Assembly (NCBI RefSeq): GCF_023147585.1
Contig: NZ_JAHXOZ010000007.1
Span: forward strand, 62,001-126,000
From: Micrococcus sp. EYE_212
GTDB lineage: Bacteria; Actinomycetota; Actinomycetes; Actinomycetales; Micrococcaceae
Length of the DNA: 64,000 bases
Direction: 5' to 3'
The notes beneath the pieces are model-generated. The model ran no database searches and was not told where the DNA came from. It saw only the letters and a list, made by a program, of their open reading frames with translations. The position numbers and the translations under genes were made by a program. Positions 16,546 through 24,344 of this stretch are shown here, piece by piece. Position 1 is the stretch's first letter. Each line of letters begins with the position of its first letter.

Positions 16546-19500
16546 TCAGCGCACGGGCTCGTGCGGCCGCTCCTCGAGGAGCCGGCCGCCGAGCACGCGT
16601 TCGACGACGGCCCGGCCCACGAGCCCGGAGTCTTCCAGCGCCACATCGTCGTCGCTGGCCACCTCGTCCGTCCACGCGACGGCGGGGGAGGACGCGGTGG
16701 CCGGCGCGGCGGGCAGAGCCGGCGCGCGGCCCTGTGCGGCCTCGCGGGCCGCCCGGATCGCGGCGGCACGCGGGTCCATCGCGGGAGGAGCGGGAGGCTC
16801 CCCACCGGCGGCGGCACGGCTGTCTCCCGTTGGGCGGGCGCCCAGGGCGGTGGGGCTCGGCCGACCCGACGGCGGAGCGGTGCTCCCCGACGGTCCGGAG
16901 GAGGCGGAGGGGCCGTTCGAGGAGGGCCCGACCGTCCCGTCTCCGCCGGCGTCGCGGGCGTTGACGGGCGGCTCCAGGGGCCCGCCCGCCTCGAGACGCT
17001 CCATGAGGCGCGGGAACATGCTGGCGGGATGCCCCGAACCGCGCGGCGCGGTCCCCGCTGCAGGGGGTCCACCCCCGTCGAGCGCGGGCACGCCGGGGGC
17101 CGGCGTCCCGTCCGAGGAGGGCTCGCCGGTGGCATCGGGGTGGGCGTCGCTCGAGACCGCGGCCGTCGAAGCGGCCGGGTGGGGGTCCTCTCGTTCCGAG
17201 GCGGCGGGGTCATCGCCCTGGCCCGGGGGGACGCCGTCGCCGTCGGCCCGTCCCGTGCGCGTCTGGTCCGAGGCGGCCGGCGGTGCCGTGTGCTCCGCCC
17301 CGCGTGCGTCGGAGGCGCCGCCGCGGGAGCCGCCGTCGAAGCCGGCGGGCCGCGTGGTGCCGAAGCGGGCCTCGAACTCGGCACGCAGCTCCGCCTCGGG
17401 CCGGGCGAACACGGGAATGGTGGGGGCGGGCTCGCGGACGAGGGGTCCGGGATCGTAGGCACGCTCCGCCGCGTCAGGGGTCACGTCCTGGAGCCGCTGC
17501 GCGGCGTCCGCGGTCGGGGCGGGCCCGGCGGGGGCCCAGGGCTCGGCCCCGGGCGAGGCCGCCTCGTCCGGCCGGGGGGCCGGTGCGGGCTGGTCGGCCT
17601 GCGGCGGCGTGCCCCAGTCCGACGGGCTGGGCACCGGCCCGTCCCACCCGGGCGTGCCGCTCGAGGCGTTCTCCTGCGGTCCGCCGCCCTCCTGGGCGCC
17701 GTGCGGCGGCACCCATCCCTCGGGACCGGGGGAGTCCTCCATGTCCGAGTCCGGGTCGAACTCGGGGAGGGAGTCCCACGGGTCCTCCTCGCTCGGCGGG
17801 GCGTCCTCCCACGCGGGGGGCGCCTCGCCAGCATGGCCCCAGCTGTCCGCGGTCGGAGCCGAGGGAGCGGGGGAAGCAGACGCGGGCGCGGACGGAGGAG
17901 CGGGCGCGGCCGCAGGTGGCGCGGACGCGGCGGACGTGGGGCGCCCTGGCTCGGGAGAGGTCCGTGTGTCGGCGGGCGCGGGCCATGCGGTCGCTGGCTG
18001 GGCCGGACGGTGCGGAGCGCGCTCCTGCCCACCCGAGGCGGCGCCGGCCGGGGTCTCCGTGGCTGTCTGGCTCTGCGTGGCGCGCAGCGAATCGTTCCGG
18101 GGCTGACCGCCCGACGGGGCCGGAGGGCGCGGGAGGCCGCGGGTGTCCGATGCGTCCGGCGGGGGCTGCTGCTGGGGGCGCGGCGACCCCGATGCGGGCC
18201 GACCGGAGGCCTGGCGGGCGTCGGCGGGCGCGCGGTGCTCGGGGCGGGGAGCATCCCCGCCGAGGATGAGGTCGAGCTCCGGGCGGATGCCGAGCACACG
18301 GTGGACGGCCTCGGCCAGCACCCGGTCACCGCCGCGGCCCAGCAGCGACTGCCGCGGGCCGTCCTGCTGGAATCCGATCGTGAGCAGTGAGCCGTCGTAT
18401 CCGGTGACCGACGCGTTGTCCTTCACCAGCATCCACACCAGCCGCGAGGAGTCCTCGAGGGCGGCCAGGATGTCCGGCCAGGCGCGGCGCACCATCTCCA
18501 CGGGGTTCGCGGAGGAGGGGCCCGTGCCGGAGGTGCTCGGGGCCGCGGCCCGGCCCTCGGCCTCGCCGGAGCGCTGGGACGACGGGGCCGCGGAGGTCGG
18601 CCCCGCGCCCGTGTTCTCCGGGACCGGCTTCTCCGGGCCCTTGCCCTCCGCGTCCGCCCTGCCGGCGGCCTCGTCCGGCGTGGGGGATCCGTCCTGCTGC
18701 GGCGGGGACCACTGCTCGGGGGCGCTCGGCGGCGTCGGCGCGGTCGGCGCTGCGAGGGCGGCCGACGACGGCGGGGTCTCGGGCGCGGCGGGCGCCTGCG
18801 TGGGGGCGGCCGGGCGCTGCTCCTGGCGGGCCGGCGCGTCCTGCTGCCGGGCGCTGGGGGTGGTCTCCTCGGTCTCGGGTCGGCGCATGGCTGCGCGGGC
18901 CAGGGCGGCACCGGAGAGGCCGGCCGCCTCCCCGACGGCCCCCGTGTGCGGGGTGCCCTCGGCGGCCTCGGCGGCCTGGGCCGGTGCAGAGGCCGCGGGC
19001 GAGCCCCCGTACTCGAGCCGCCGCTCGAGCGCCTCGAGGCGGGCGGAGAGGCCGCGGTGCGTGTCGTCCGTGGCGGGCAGCACGAGGCGCGCCATCAGCA
19101 GCTCGAGGTGCAGGCGGGGGCTCGTGGCGCCCACCATGTCCGTCAGCGCGAGGTTGGTGACGTCCGCCAGCCGGGAGAGCTCCGCACGGGAGAGCTGGGC
19201 GGCCTGCGCGGACAGGCGCCGCACCTGGTCCTCCGGCATGCCGTGCAGGATGGCACCGGCCTCCTCCGGCAGCGCGCGCGCGATCACGAGGTCGCGGAAC
19301 CGGTCCAGCAGGTCCTCCACGAATCGGCGTGGGTCCTGGCCGGACTGCACCACGCGGTCCACCACGCGGAACACGGTGGGGGTGTCGTCCGCGGCCACGG
19401 CGTCGATCACGTCGTCCAGCAGGGCCTCCGGCGTGAAGCCGAGCAGGCTCACCGCGAGGTCGTAGGACACCGCACCCTGCTCGGCGCCGGCGATGAGCTG

Positions 19501-20178
19501 GTCCAGCACGGAGAGGGTGTCGCGCACCGAGCCCGTGCCGGCCCGCACCACGAGGGGAAGGACGCCGGGCTCCACGCGCACCTGCTCCTCGGCGCACAGC
19601 TGCTCGAGGTACGCGATGAGCGGCTCCGGCGGCACGAGGCGGAACGGGTAGTGGTGGGTGCGGGAGCGGATGGTCCCGATGACCTTCTCCGGCTCCGTCG
19701 TGGCGAAGATGAACTTGAGGTGCTCCGGCGGCTCCTCCACAATCTTCAGCAGCGCGTTGAAGCCTGCCGCCGTGACCATGTGGGCCTCGTCGATGATCAG
19801 GATCTTGTACCGGTCCCGCACCGGGGCGAAGGTGGCCCGCTCCCGCAGGCCGCGGGCGTCCTCCACGCCGCCGTGGGAGGCGGCGTCGATCTCCATGACG
19901 TCCAGAGAGCCGGGCCCGCCCGTGGCCAGGTCGCGGCACGAGTCGCACTCGCCGCACGGCGTGGGCGTGGGGCCCTTCGCACAGTTCAGGCAGCGCGCGA
20001 GGATGCGGGCGGAGGTGGTCTTGCCGCAGCCGCGCGGGCCCGAGAAGAGGTAGGCGTGGCTCACCCGGTCCTTGGACAGCGCGGTGCGCAGCGGGACCGT
20101 GACGTGATCCTGCCCGATGACCTCCTCGAACCGGTCCGGGCGATAGCGTCGATACAGGGCGGTGCTCACCTGGCTCAC
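16546..20178 (-). CDS. dnaX: DNA polymerase III subunits gamma/tau
   Basis: 1210 aa. Clamp-loader ATPase. N-terminal 370 residues: Walker A GPRGCGKT (47-54), a four-cysteine zinc module (CLNCAKGPTPTPCGECDSC), Walker B region ILIIDEAHM, sensor-1 FIFATTEPEKVIGTIRSRTHHYPFRL and the domain II/III region. Residues about 390-560 and 650-1150 are low-complexity Pro/Ala/Ser/Glu sequence. A folded island (SSRLVWMLVKDNASVTGYDGSLLTIGF) near 600-650 and the last 40 residues look conserved. No gamma-producing slippage site is evident. ATG 20178; the frame does not extend further with homology. Confidence 0.96.
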   Translation of the reverse strand: MSQVSTALYRRYRPDRFEEVIGQDHVTVPLRTALSKDRVSHAYLFSGPRGCGKTTSARILARCLNCAKGPTPTPCGECDSCRDLATGGPGSLDVMEIDAASHGGVEDARGLRERATFAPVRDRYKILIIDEAHMVTAAGFNALLKIVEEPPEHLKFIFATTEPEKVIGTIRSRTHHYPFRLVPPEPLIAYLEQLCAEEQVRVEPGVLPLVVRAGTGSVRDTLSVLDQLIAGAEQGAVSYDLAVSLLGFTPEALLDDVIDAVAADDTPTVFRVVDRVVQSGQDPRRFVEDLLDRFRDLVIARALPEEAGAILHGMPEDQVRRLSAQAAQLSRAELSRLADVTNLALTDMVGATSPRLHLELLMARLVLPATDDTHRGLSARLEALERRLEYGGSPAASAPAQAAEAAEGTPHTGAVGEAAGLSGAALARAAMRRPETEETTPSARQQDAPARQEQRPAAPTQAPAAPETPPSSAALAAPTAPTPPSAPEQWSPPQQDGSPTPDEAAGRADAEGKGPEKPVPENTGAGPTSAAPSSQRSGEAEGRAAAPSTSGTGPSSANPVEMVRRAWPDILAALEDSSRLVWMLVKDNASVTGYDGSLLTIGFQQDGPRQSLLGRGGDRVLAEAVHRVLGIRPELDLILGGDAPRPEHRAPADARQASGRPASGSPRPQQQPPPDASDTRGLPRPPAPSGGQPRNDSLRATQSQTATETPAGAASGGQERAPHRPAQPATAWPAPADTRTSPEPGRPTSAASAPPAAAPAPPSAPASASPAPSAPTADSWGHAGEAPPAWEDAPPSEEDPWDSLPEFDPDSDMEDSPGPEGWVPPHGAQEGGGPQENASSGTPGWDGPVPSPSDWGTPPQADQPAPAPRPDEAASPGAEPWAPAGPAPTADAAQRLQDVTPDAAERAYDPGPLVREPAPTIPVFARPEAELRAEFEARFGTTRPAGFDGGSRGGASDARGAEHTAPPAASDQTRTGRADGDGVPPGQGDDPAASEREDPHPAASTAAVSSDAHPDATGEPSSDGTPAPGVPALDGGGPPAAGTAPRGSGHPASMFPRLMERLEAGGPLEPPVNARDAGGDGTVGPSSNGPSASSGPSGSTAPPSGRPSPTALGARPTGDSRAAAGGEPPAPPAMDPRAAAIRAAREAAQGRAPALPAAPATASSPAVAWTDEVASDDDVALEDSGLVGRAVVERVLGGRLLEERPHEPVR

Positions 20179-20265
20179 CCTAGCGGCTCACCCGGACGCC
20201 GTACGGCCCGCCGGCCGCCGTCGTCGGCCCCTGCCGCCCGCTGCGACGCCTGTGCAGGAGCGGCG

Positions 20266-20292
20266 GGAATGGCGTGCGTCCGCGCGGGCGTT
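20266..20292 (+). promoter_or_regulatory. Possible sigma-R/sigma-H type promoter for the nitroreductase gene
   Basis: GGAAT at 20266-20270, a 19-base spacer (20271-20289) and GTT at 20290-20292 preceded by C. It gives a very short leader before the ATG at 20302. Weaker than the site at 6310 because the spacer is one base longer, but the same arrangement. Confidence 0.4.
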
Positions 20293-20301
20293 GAGGCCGT
20301 C

Positions 20302-20904
20302 ATGACCCGGATCGACCACGCCTCCGTCCTGCCCGCCCTCTTCGAGGACCGCCACACCACGAACCACTTCACGGACCAGCCCGTGGACACCGCCCTCGTC
20401 CGCGAGGCCTACGAGCACGTGCGCTGGGCGCCGACCGCCATGAACAGCCAGCCGCTGCGCCTGACCGTGGTCGAGTCGCGCGAGTCCCGCGAGCGGCTGG
20501 CCCCGCACATGGCCGGGTTCAACGCGGACAAGACCCTCGCGGCGCCGCTCACCCTGATCGCCGCCTACGACCCGCGCTGGCACGAGCACATGCCCCACCT
20601 CGCCCCCTTCCGCGAGGGCTTCCGGGAGCAGTGGGAGAACAAAGCCGAGCTGCGCGACGGCATGGGCCGCACCAACGCGCTCCTCCAGATCGGCTACCTC
20701 ACCGTGGCCCTGCGCGCCCTCGGCCTCGAGGTGGGCCCCATGGCCGGCTTCAGCACCGACGGCGTCGACGCCGCTTTCCATGCCGAGAGCGGCTGGCGCT
20801 CGCTCGTGGTGATCAACGTGGGCCACGCGGCCTCCGACCACGAGAAGGCCGTCAGCCCGCGCCAGGGCCGCCTCGAGTTCGACCAGGCCGCGCAGGTCCT
20901 CTGA
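20302..20904 (+). CDS. Nitroreductase-family protein (RutE/HadB-like)
   Basis: 200 aa flavoprotein of the nitroreductase superfamily, similar in layout to malonic-semialdehyde reductase RutE. TNHFTDQPVDTALVREAYEHVRWAPTAMNSQPLRLTVVES is the FMN-binding start. NALLQIGYLTVALRALGLEVGPMAGFSTDGVDAAFH and SLVVINVGHA are the family core. No rut operon surrounds it, so the physiological substrate is open (nitro compounds, quinones or aldehydes). Monocistronic. Confidence 0.9.
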   Translation: MTRIDHASVLPALFEDRHTTNHFTDQPVDTALVREAYEHVRWAPTAMNSQPLRLTVVESRESRERLAPHMAGFNADKTLAAPLTLIAAYDPRWHEHMPHLAPFREGFREQWENKAELRDGMGRTNALLQIGYLTVALRALGLEVGPMAGFSTDGVDAAFHAESGWRSLVVINVGHAASDHEKAVSPRQGRLEFDQAAQVL

Positions 20905-20957
20905 GCCGCGGTCGCGGTCGCGGTCGGCGCCTCGGGTGCCGGCCGCCGCCAGCCGGG

Positions 20958-21980
20958 TCAGACCACGAAGCCCGCCGGGTCGAACACCCACGGCTCGCGT
21001 GGCAGCCCCCGCGGGTCGAACGCCGCCACCGCGCCCTCGAGGGGGCCGGCCGGCAGGCCGAGCGACTCCAGGAGGCGGTCCCGGACGCGCTCCGGCGTCC
21101 AGCGGGGGTCCTGCGCCGCGAGGTCGGCGAGGGTGACGGCGCCGTCCCGCTTGGCCAGTCGCCTCCCCCCAGCGTTGAGCACGAGGGGAACGTGCAGGTA
21201 CTCGGTGGGCGGCGCCGTCTCGCCGCGCGCCGCGCTGAGCAGCTCAGCCAGCCAGCGCTGGCGTGGCGTGGAGTCGAGCAGGTCGTCGCCGCGCACCACC
21301 TGGTCCACGCCCTGGGCCAGGTCGTCGACGACGACGGACAGGTTGTACGCGTAGGCACCGTCGTTGCGGCGCAGGACGAGGTCGTCCACGAGGCCCGTGA
21401 CCTCGCCGTGGAGGACGTCGCGGGCGTGGGCCCGCGGCACGGTGCCCGCCGGCAGGCCGGCCGCCCGTGCCGCGTCGATCCGCAGCGCCGCCGGCCGCGT
21501 CCGACGACGCTCGGCCCGCTCGTCCTCCGTCAGGCCGCGGCACGTGCCCGGGTAGAAGCCCGGAGGCCGCCGTGCGGCGCCCGAGGCGAGGGAGGCGTCG
21601 GGTGCCGCGCCGCCGTCGTCGCCCCTGGGCTCCGCGGTGGGGTGCGGTGCGGACGTGGCCTCCGCGATGTCCTTGCGGGAGCAGAAGCACTCGTACGCCA
21701 CGTCCGTGCCGTGGGCGGCGCGCAAGGCGGCGACGGACGCGTCGTAGCGGGAGGTGCGCTCGGACTGGCGCACGGGCGGGGCGTCCCACGTGATCCCGAC
21801 GGCGGCGAGGTCGGCGAGCTGTTCGGCCTCGGCCCCGGAGCGGACGCGGTCCAGGTCCTCGACGCGCAGCAGGAAGGGCCGGCCCGACGCGCGGGCCGCC
21901 AGCCACGCGACCAGTGCGGTGCGCAGGTTGCCCAGGTGCAGGGTCCCCGTGGGCGAGGGTGCATAGCGGCCAGCGGACAT
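20958..21980 (-). CDS. gluQRS: Glutamyl-Q tRNA(Asp) synthetase
   Basis: 340 aa. Class I synthetase paralogue lacking the anticodon-binding domain; it activates glutamate and attaches it to queuosine in tRNA(Asp). Signature RYAPSPTGTLHLGNLRTALVAWL (HIGH-type) and NAGGRRLAKRDGAVTL (KMSKS-type). Zinc ligands lie around CFCSRKD and FYPGTCRG, with an insertion rich in Pro/Gly/Asp between them. Start ATG 21980 has AGGAGGT just upstream; the longer open frame (to 22016) would run into the SRP RNA. Confidence 0.93.
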   Translation of the reverse strand: MSAGRYAPSPTGTLHLGNLRTALVAWLAARASGRPFLLRVEDLDRVRSGAEAEQLADLAAVGITWDAPPVRQSERTSRYDASVAALRAAHGTDVAYECFCSRKDIAEATSAPHPTAEPRGDDGGAAPDASLASGAARRPPGFYPGTCRGLTEDERAERRRTRPAALRIDAARAAGLPAGTVPRAHARDVLHGEVTGLVDDLVLRRNDGAYAYNLSVVVDDLAQGVDQVVRGDDLLDSTPRQRWLAELLSAARGETAPPTEYLHVPLVLNAGGRRLAKRDGAVTLADLAAQDPRWTPERVRDRLLESLGLPAGPLEGAVAAFDPRGLPREPWVFDPAGFVV

Positions 21981-22003
21981 GGGACCTCCTGACGACGTGA
22001 AAG

Positions 22004-22091
22004 ACCCCTCACGCACCTGCCAGAGCCCACCTACCCTTGCTACCTTCCGGTCCTGGGGGAGTTCAGCGAGATGACACCACGTGAGGGGCCG
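22004..22091 (-). ncRNA. ffs: Signal recognition particle RNA (small bacterial type)
   Basis: On the minus strand the conserved apical loop CCAGGACCGGAAGGTAGCAA is present, including the GGAA tetraloop. The terminal stem is made by CCCCTCACG near 22080-22089 and CGTGAGGGG near 22005-22013, followed by a short T-rich end. This is the short (~90 nt) 4.5S-like form without an Alu domain. Ends are approximate. It lies head-to-head with tRNA-Ser and just upstream of gluQRS. Confidence 0.9.
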
Positions 22092-22097
22092 TCCACG

Positions 22098-22126
22098 AGT
22101 CTACCAGCGCTCGGACGCAGGGCCAG
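22098..22126 (-). promoter_or_regulatory. Promoter of the SRP RNA
   Basis: TAGACT (-10) at 22103-22098, 17 bases from CTGGCC (-35) at 22126-22121. The predicted start falls at about the 5' end of the RNA stem. The -35 match is weak. Confidence 0.55.
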
Positions 22127-22138
22127 TCGGGCGGGCGA

Positions 22139-22169
22139 TTGGCGTCCCGGCGCGCCACCTGGTTATGAT
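22139..22169 (+). promoter_or_regulatory. Promoter of tRNA-Ser
   Basis: TATGAT at 22164-22169 is a strong -10. TTGGCG at 22139-22144 is the best -35, with a longer than ideal 19-base spacer. The tRNA 5' end is 42 bases downstream of the -10. Confidence 0.55.
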
Positions 22170-22210
22170 GGAGCCTGCCCTTGTGCGGTCTTCCGCATCG
22201 GGGCAGCCAA

Positions 22211-22295
22211 GGAGGATTCGCCTAGCGGCCTATGGCGCACGCCTGGAACGCGTGTTGGGTTAACGCCCTCGGGGGTTCAAATCCCCCATCCTCCG
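22211..22295 (+). tRNA. tRNA-Ser, anticodon GGA
   Basis: 85 nt. Acceptor stem GGAGGAT pairs with ATCCTCC, discriminator G. The anticodon loop CTGGAAC puts GGA at 22245-22247 (serine, UCC/UCU codons). A long variable arm and the T-loop GGTTCAAATCC are present. The 3' CCA is not encoded. Confidence 0.96.
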
Positions 22296-22300
22296 CGGGT

Positions 22301-22334
22301 AAGCCCCGTCACCCCAGTGGTGACGGGGCTTTTC
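22301..22334 (+). terminator. Intrinsic terminator of tRNA-Ser
   Basis: 13-bp stem AAGCCCCGTCACC / GGTGACGGGGCTT with a 5-nt loop, followed by a TTTT tail. One of the few classic hairpin-plus-T terminators in the window. Confidence 0.92.
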
Positions 22335-22340
22335 GCATGG

Positions 22341-22381
22341 CCGGAGGATCTGGGCGACCCGTCCGGAGGATCTGGGCGACC
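22341..22381 (+). repeat. Tandem direct repeat of 19 bp (22-bp period)
   Basis: CCGGAGGATCTGGGCGACC occurs at 22341-22359 and again, unchanged, at 22363-22381. It lies just past the tRNA terminator and 180 bases before the symporter start. The rest of 22382-22558 shows no convincing gene; a -10-like TACTGT sits near 22461. Confidence 0.75.
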
Positions 22382-22558
22382 GCGGGTGTGGGTGCGGCGG
22401 CGGGCGCACGGGCTCAGGGAGTCACGCGTCGAACACTGATGAGACGGGCATCACAGAGTGGCGTACTGTACCCCTCAGCAGATTCCCTTCCTGCCGCGGG
22501 GCGCCTTCCCTGATCCCGCTCCGTCTCGGTGCTCGCACCCCGACTTCGGAGACTTACC

Positions 22559-24166
22559 ATGACCTTCGCCGAGTTCATCGATGAGGCCAACGGCTACATC
22601 TGGTCGTTGCCCCTGATCGGTCTCTGCCTCCTCGCAGGCGTCTACTTCTCGCTCCGCACGGCCTTCCTCCAGGTCCGGGGCATCCCCGACATGCTCGCCC
22701 AGCTCAGGAACGGCGAGAAGTCCGCGGACGGCACCTCGTCCTTCCAGTCCCTCATGATGTCCCTCGCCGGCCGTGTCGGCATGGGCAACATCGGCGGCGT
22801 GGCCACGGCCATCGCCTTCGGCGGTCCGGGCGCTGTCTTCTGGATGTGGGCGGTCGCCTTCCTGGGCGCCGCCACCTCCTTCATCGAGTGCACGCTCGGC
22901 CAGATCTACAAGGAGAAGGACAAGGACACCGGCGAGTACCGCGGCGGTCCGGCGTACTACTTCGACAAGGCCTACAAGCACACGGCGTTCGGCCCGGTCC
23001 TGAAGGTCTACGCCGTGATCTTCGCGATCGTGACGGTCTTCGCCACCAGCTTCTTCCTCCCGGGCGTGCAGGCCAACGGCATGGCGTCGTCCATCAACGA
23101 GGCCTGGGGTGCGCCCGCGTGGGCCGTGGCCATCGGCATCGTCATCATCCTCGCGTTCATCGTGGTGGGCGGCGTGAAGCGCATCGCGACGTTCGCCGTG
23201 TACGTCGTCCCGGTGATGGCGGTCCTGTACATCATCCTGGCGCTGATCGTCTTCTTCCTGAACTTCTCCCAGATCCCCGCCGTGTTCGGAGCGATCTTCT
23301 CCAGCGCCTTCGGCGCGCACGCGATCTTCGGCTCCATCCTCGGCCTCGCCGTGCAGTGGGGCGTCAAGCGCGGCGTCTACTCGAACGAGGCCGGTCAGGG
23401 CACCGGCCCCCACGCGGCCGCCGCTGCGGAGGTCTCGCACCCGGCCAAGCAGGGCTATGCGCAGGCCTTCGCCGTCTACATCGACACCCTGTTCGTCTGC
23501 ACGGCCACGGCGTTCATCATCCTGTCCACCGGCATGTACCGCGTGTACCAGGGCGAGGCCGTGACCACCCCGGTCCTCTTCGAGGGGAACCTCCCCGCCG
23601 ACTCCAAGGTCGGCCCCGCCTTCGTGCAGAACGGCTTCGACACCGTCTTCACCGGCTTCGGCCCCTCCTTCGTGGCGGTGGCCCTCGCGTTCTTCGCGTT
23701 CACCACGATCGTGGCGTACTACTACATGGCGGAGGTCAACGTCGCGTACCTGTTCCGCGGCGCCAAGAACTCGACCGTCCGCCGCGTGGTCATCCGCCTG
23801 CTGCAGGGCCTGATCCTCGTGTCCGTGGCCTACGGCGCCGTCACCACCACCGGTGCGGCCTGGGGCCTCGGCGACATCGGCGTGGGTTCCATGGCGTGGA
23901 TGAACATCATCGGCATCCTGTTCCTGCAGGGCCCCGCCCTGAAGGCCCTCAAGGACTACCACGCCCAGAAGAAGCAGGGCCTGGACCCGCAGTTCGACCC
24001 GCGCCCGCTCGGCATCCGCAACGCCGACTTCTGGGAGCTGCGCTCGGACGGGCTCGTCCGCGAGGGCATGACCGGCGAGGAGCTCGAGCGCCACGCGGCC
24101 GGCACCCCGGGTGCCACGTCCGTGCGCGACGGCGGCGTGGACGAGGCCGGCTCGCACCGCGCCTGA
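22559..24166 (+). CDS. Sodium:alanine symporter family protein (AGCS)
   Basis: 535 aa polytopic carrier importing alanine or glycine with sodium. Family motifs: FSLRTAFLQVRGIPDML, SSFQSLMMSLAGRVGMGNIGGVATAIAFGGPGAVFWMWAVAFLGAATSFIECTL, and GVKRGVYSNEAGQGTGPHAAAAAEVSHPAKQGYAQAFAVYIDTLFVCTATAFIIL. About ten or eleven helices; the hydrophilic last 60 residues include a Glu/Arg-rich tail. Start ATG 22559 with CGGAGA. Monocistronic, closed by a bidirectional hairpin. Confidence 0.95.
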   Translation: MTFAEFIDEANGYIWSLPLIGLCLLAGVYFSLRTAFLQVRGIPDMLAQLRNGEKSADGTSSFQSLMMSLAGRVGMGNIGGVATAIAFGGPGAVFWMWAVAFLGAATSFIECTLGQIYKEKDKDTGEYRGGPAYYFDKAYKHTAFGPVLKVYAVIFAIVTVFATSFFLPGVQANGMASSINEAWGAPAWAVAIGIVIILAFIVVGGVKRIATFAVYVVPVMAVLYIILALIVFFLNFSQIPAVFGAIFSSAFGAHAIFGSILGLAVQWGVKRGVYSNEAGQGTGPHAAAAAEVSHPAKQGYAQAFAVYIDTLFVCTATAFIILSTGMYRVYQGEAVTTPVLFEGNLPADSKVGPAFVQNGFDTVFTGFGPSFVAVALAFFAFTTIVAYYYMAEVNVAYLFRGAKNSTVRRVVIRLLQGLILVSVAYGAVTTTGAAWGLGDIGVGSMAWMNIIGILFLQGPALKALKDYHAQKKQGLDPQFDPRPLGIRNADFWELRSDGLVREGMTGEELERHAAGTPGATSVRDGGVDEAGSHRA

Positions 24167-24209
24167 CGCGTCGTCCGCCGACACGACGGGCGCCGGCCCG
24201 GTCGGCAGA

Positions 24210-24250
24210 AAGGGGCAGGATCTGCGTCCTCGACGCAGATCCTGTCCCTT
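24210..24250. terminator. Bidirectional terminator between the symporter and poxB
   Basis: 19-bp stem with one G-T wobble: left arm 24210-24228, right arm 24232-24250, loop CTC or slightly larger. A-rich on the left and TTTT on the right flank, so it acts in both directions between convergent genes. Confidence 0.9.
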
Positions 24251-24344
24251 TTCGCAGGTCCGACCGGAGGGACGGTCCGACCGGGGGGGCGGGCTGTCCG
24301 GCTCCGGTGATGACGGGCCGCCGCCGTCGGCCGCCAGGGTCCGC

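Noticed and set aside
16546-20178. Programmed frameshift in dnaX producing gamma
   Set aside because: No A- or G-slippery heptamer with a following stem at the expected position was seen; only the long product is supported.
22004-22295. tRNA-linked integration site or genomic island
   Set aside because: The tRNA 3' end is not repeated nearby and no integrase or composition shift is seen; the neighbouring genes are core functions.
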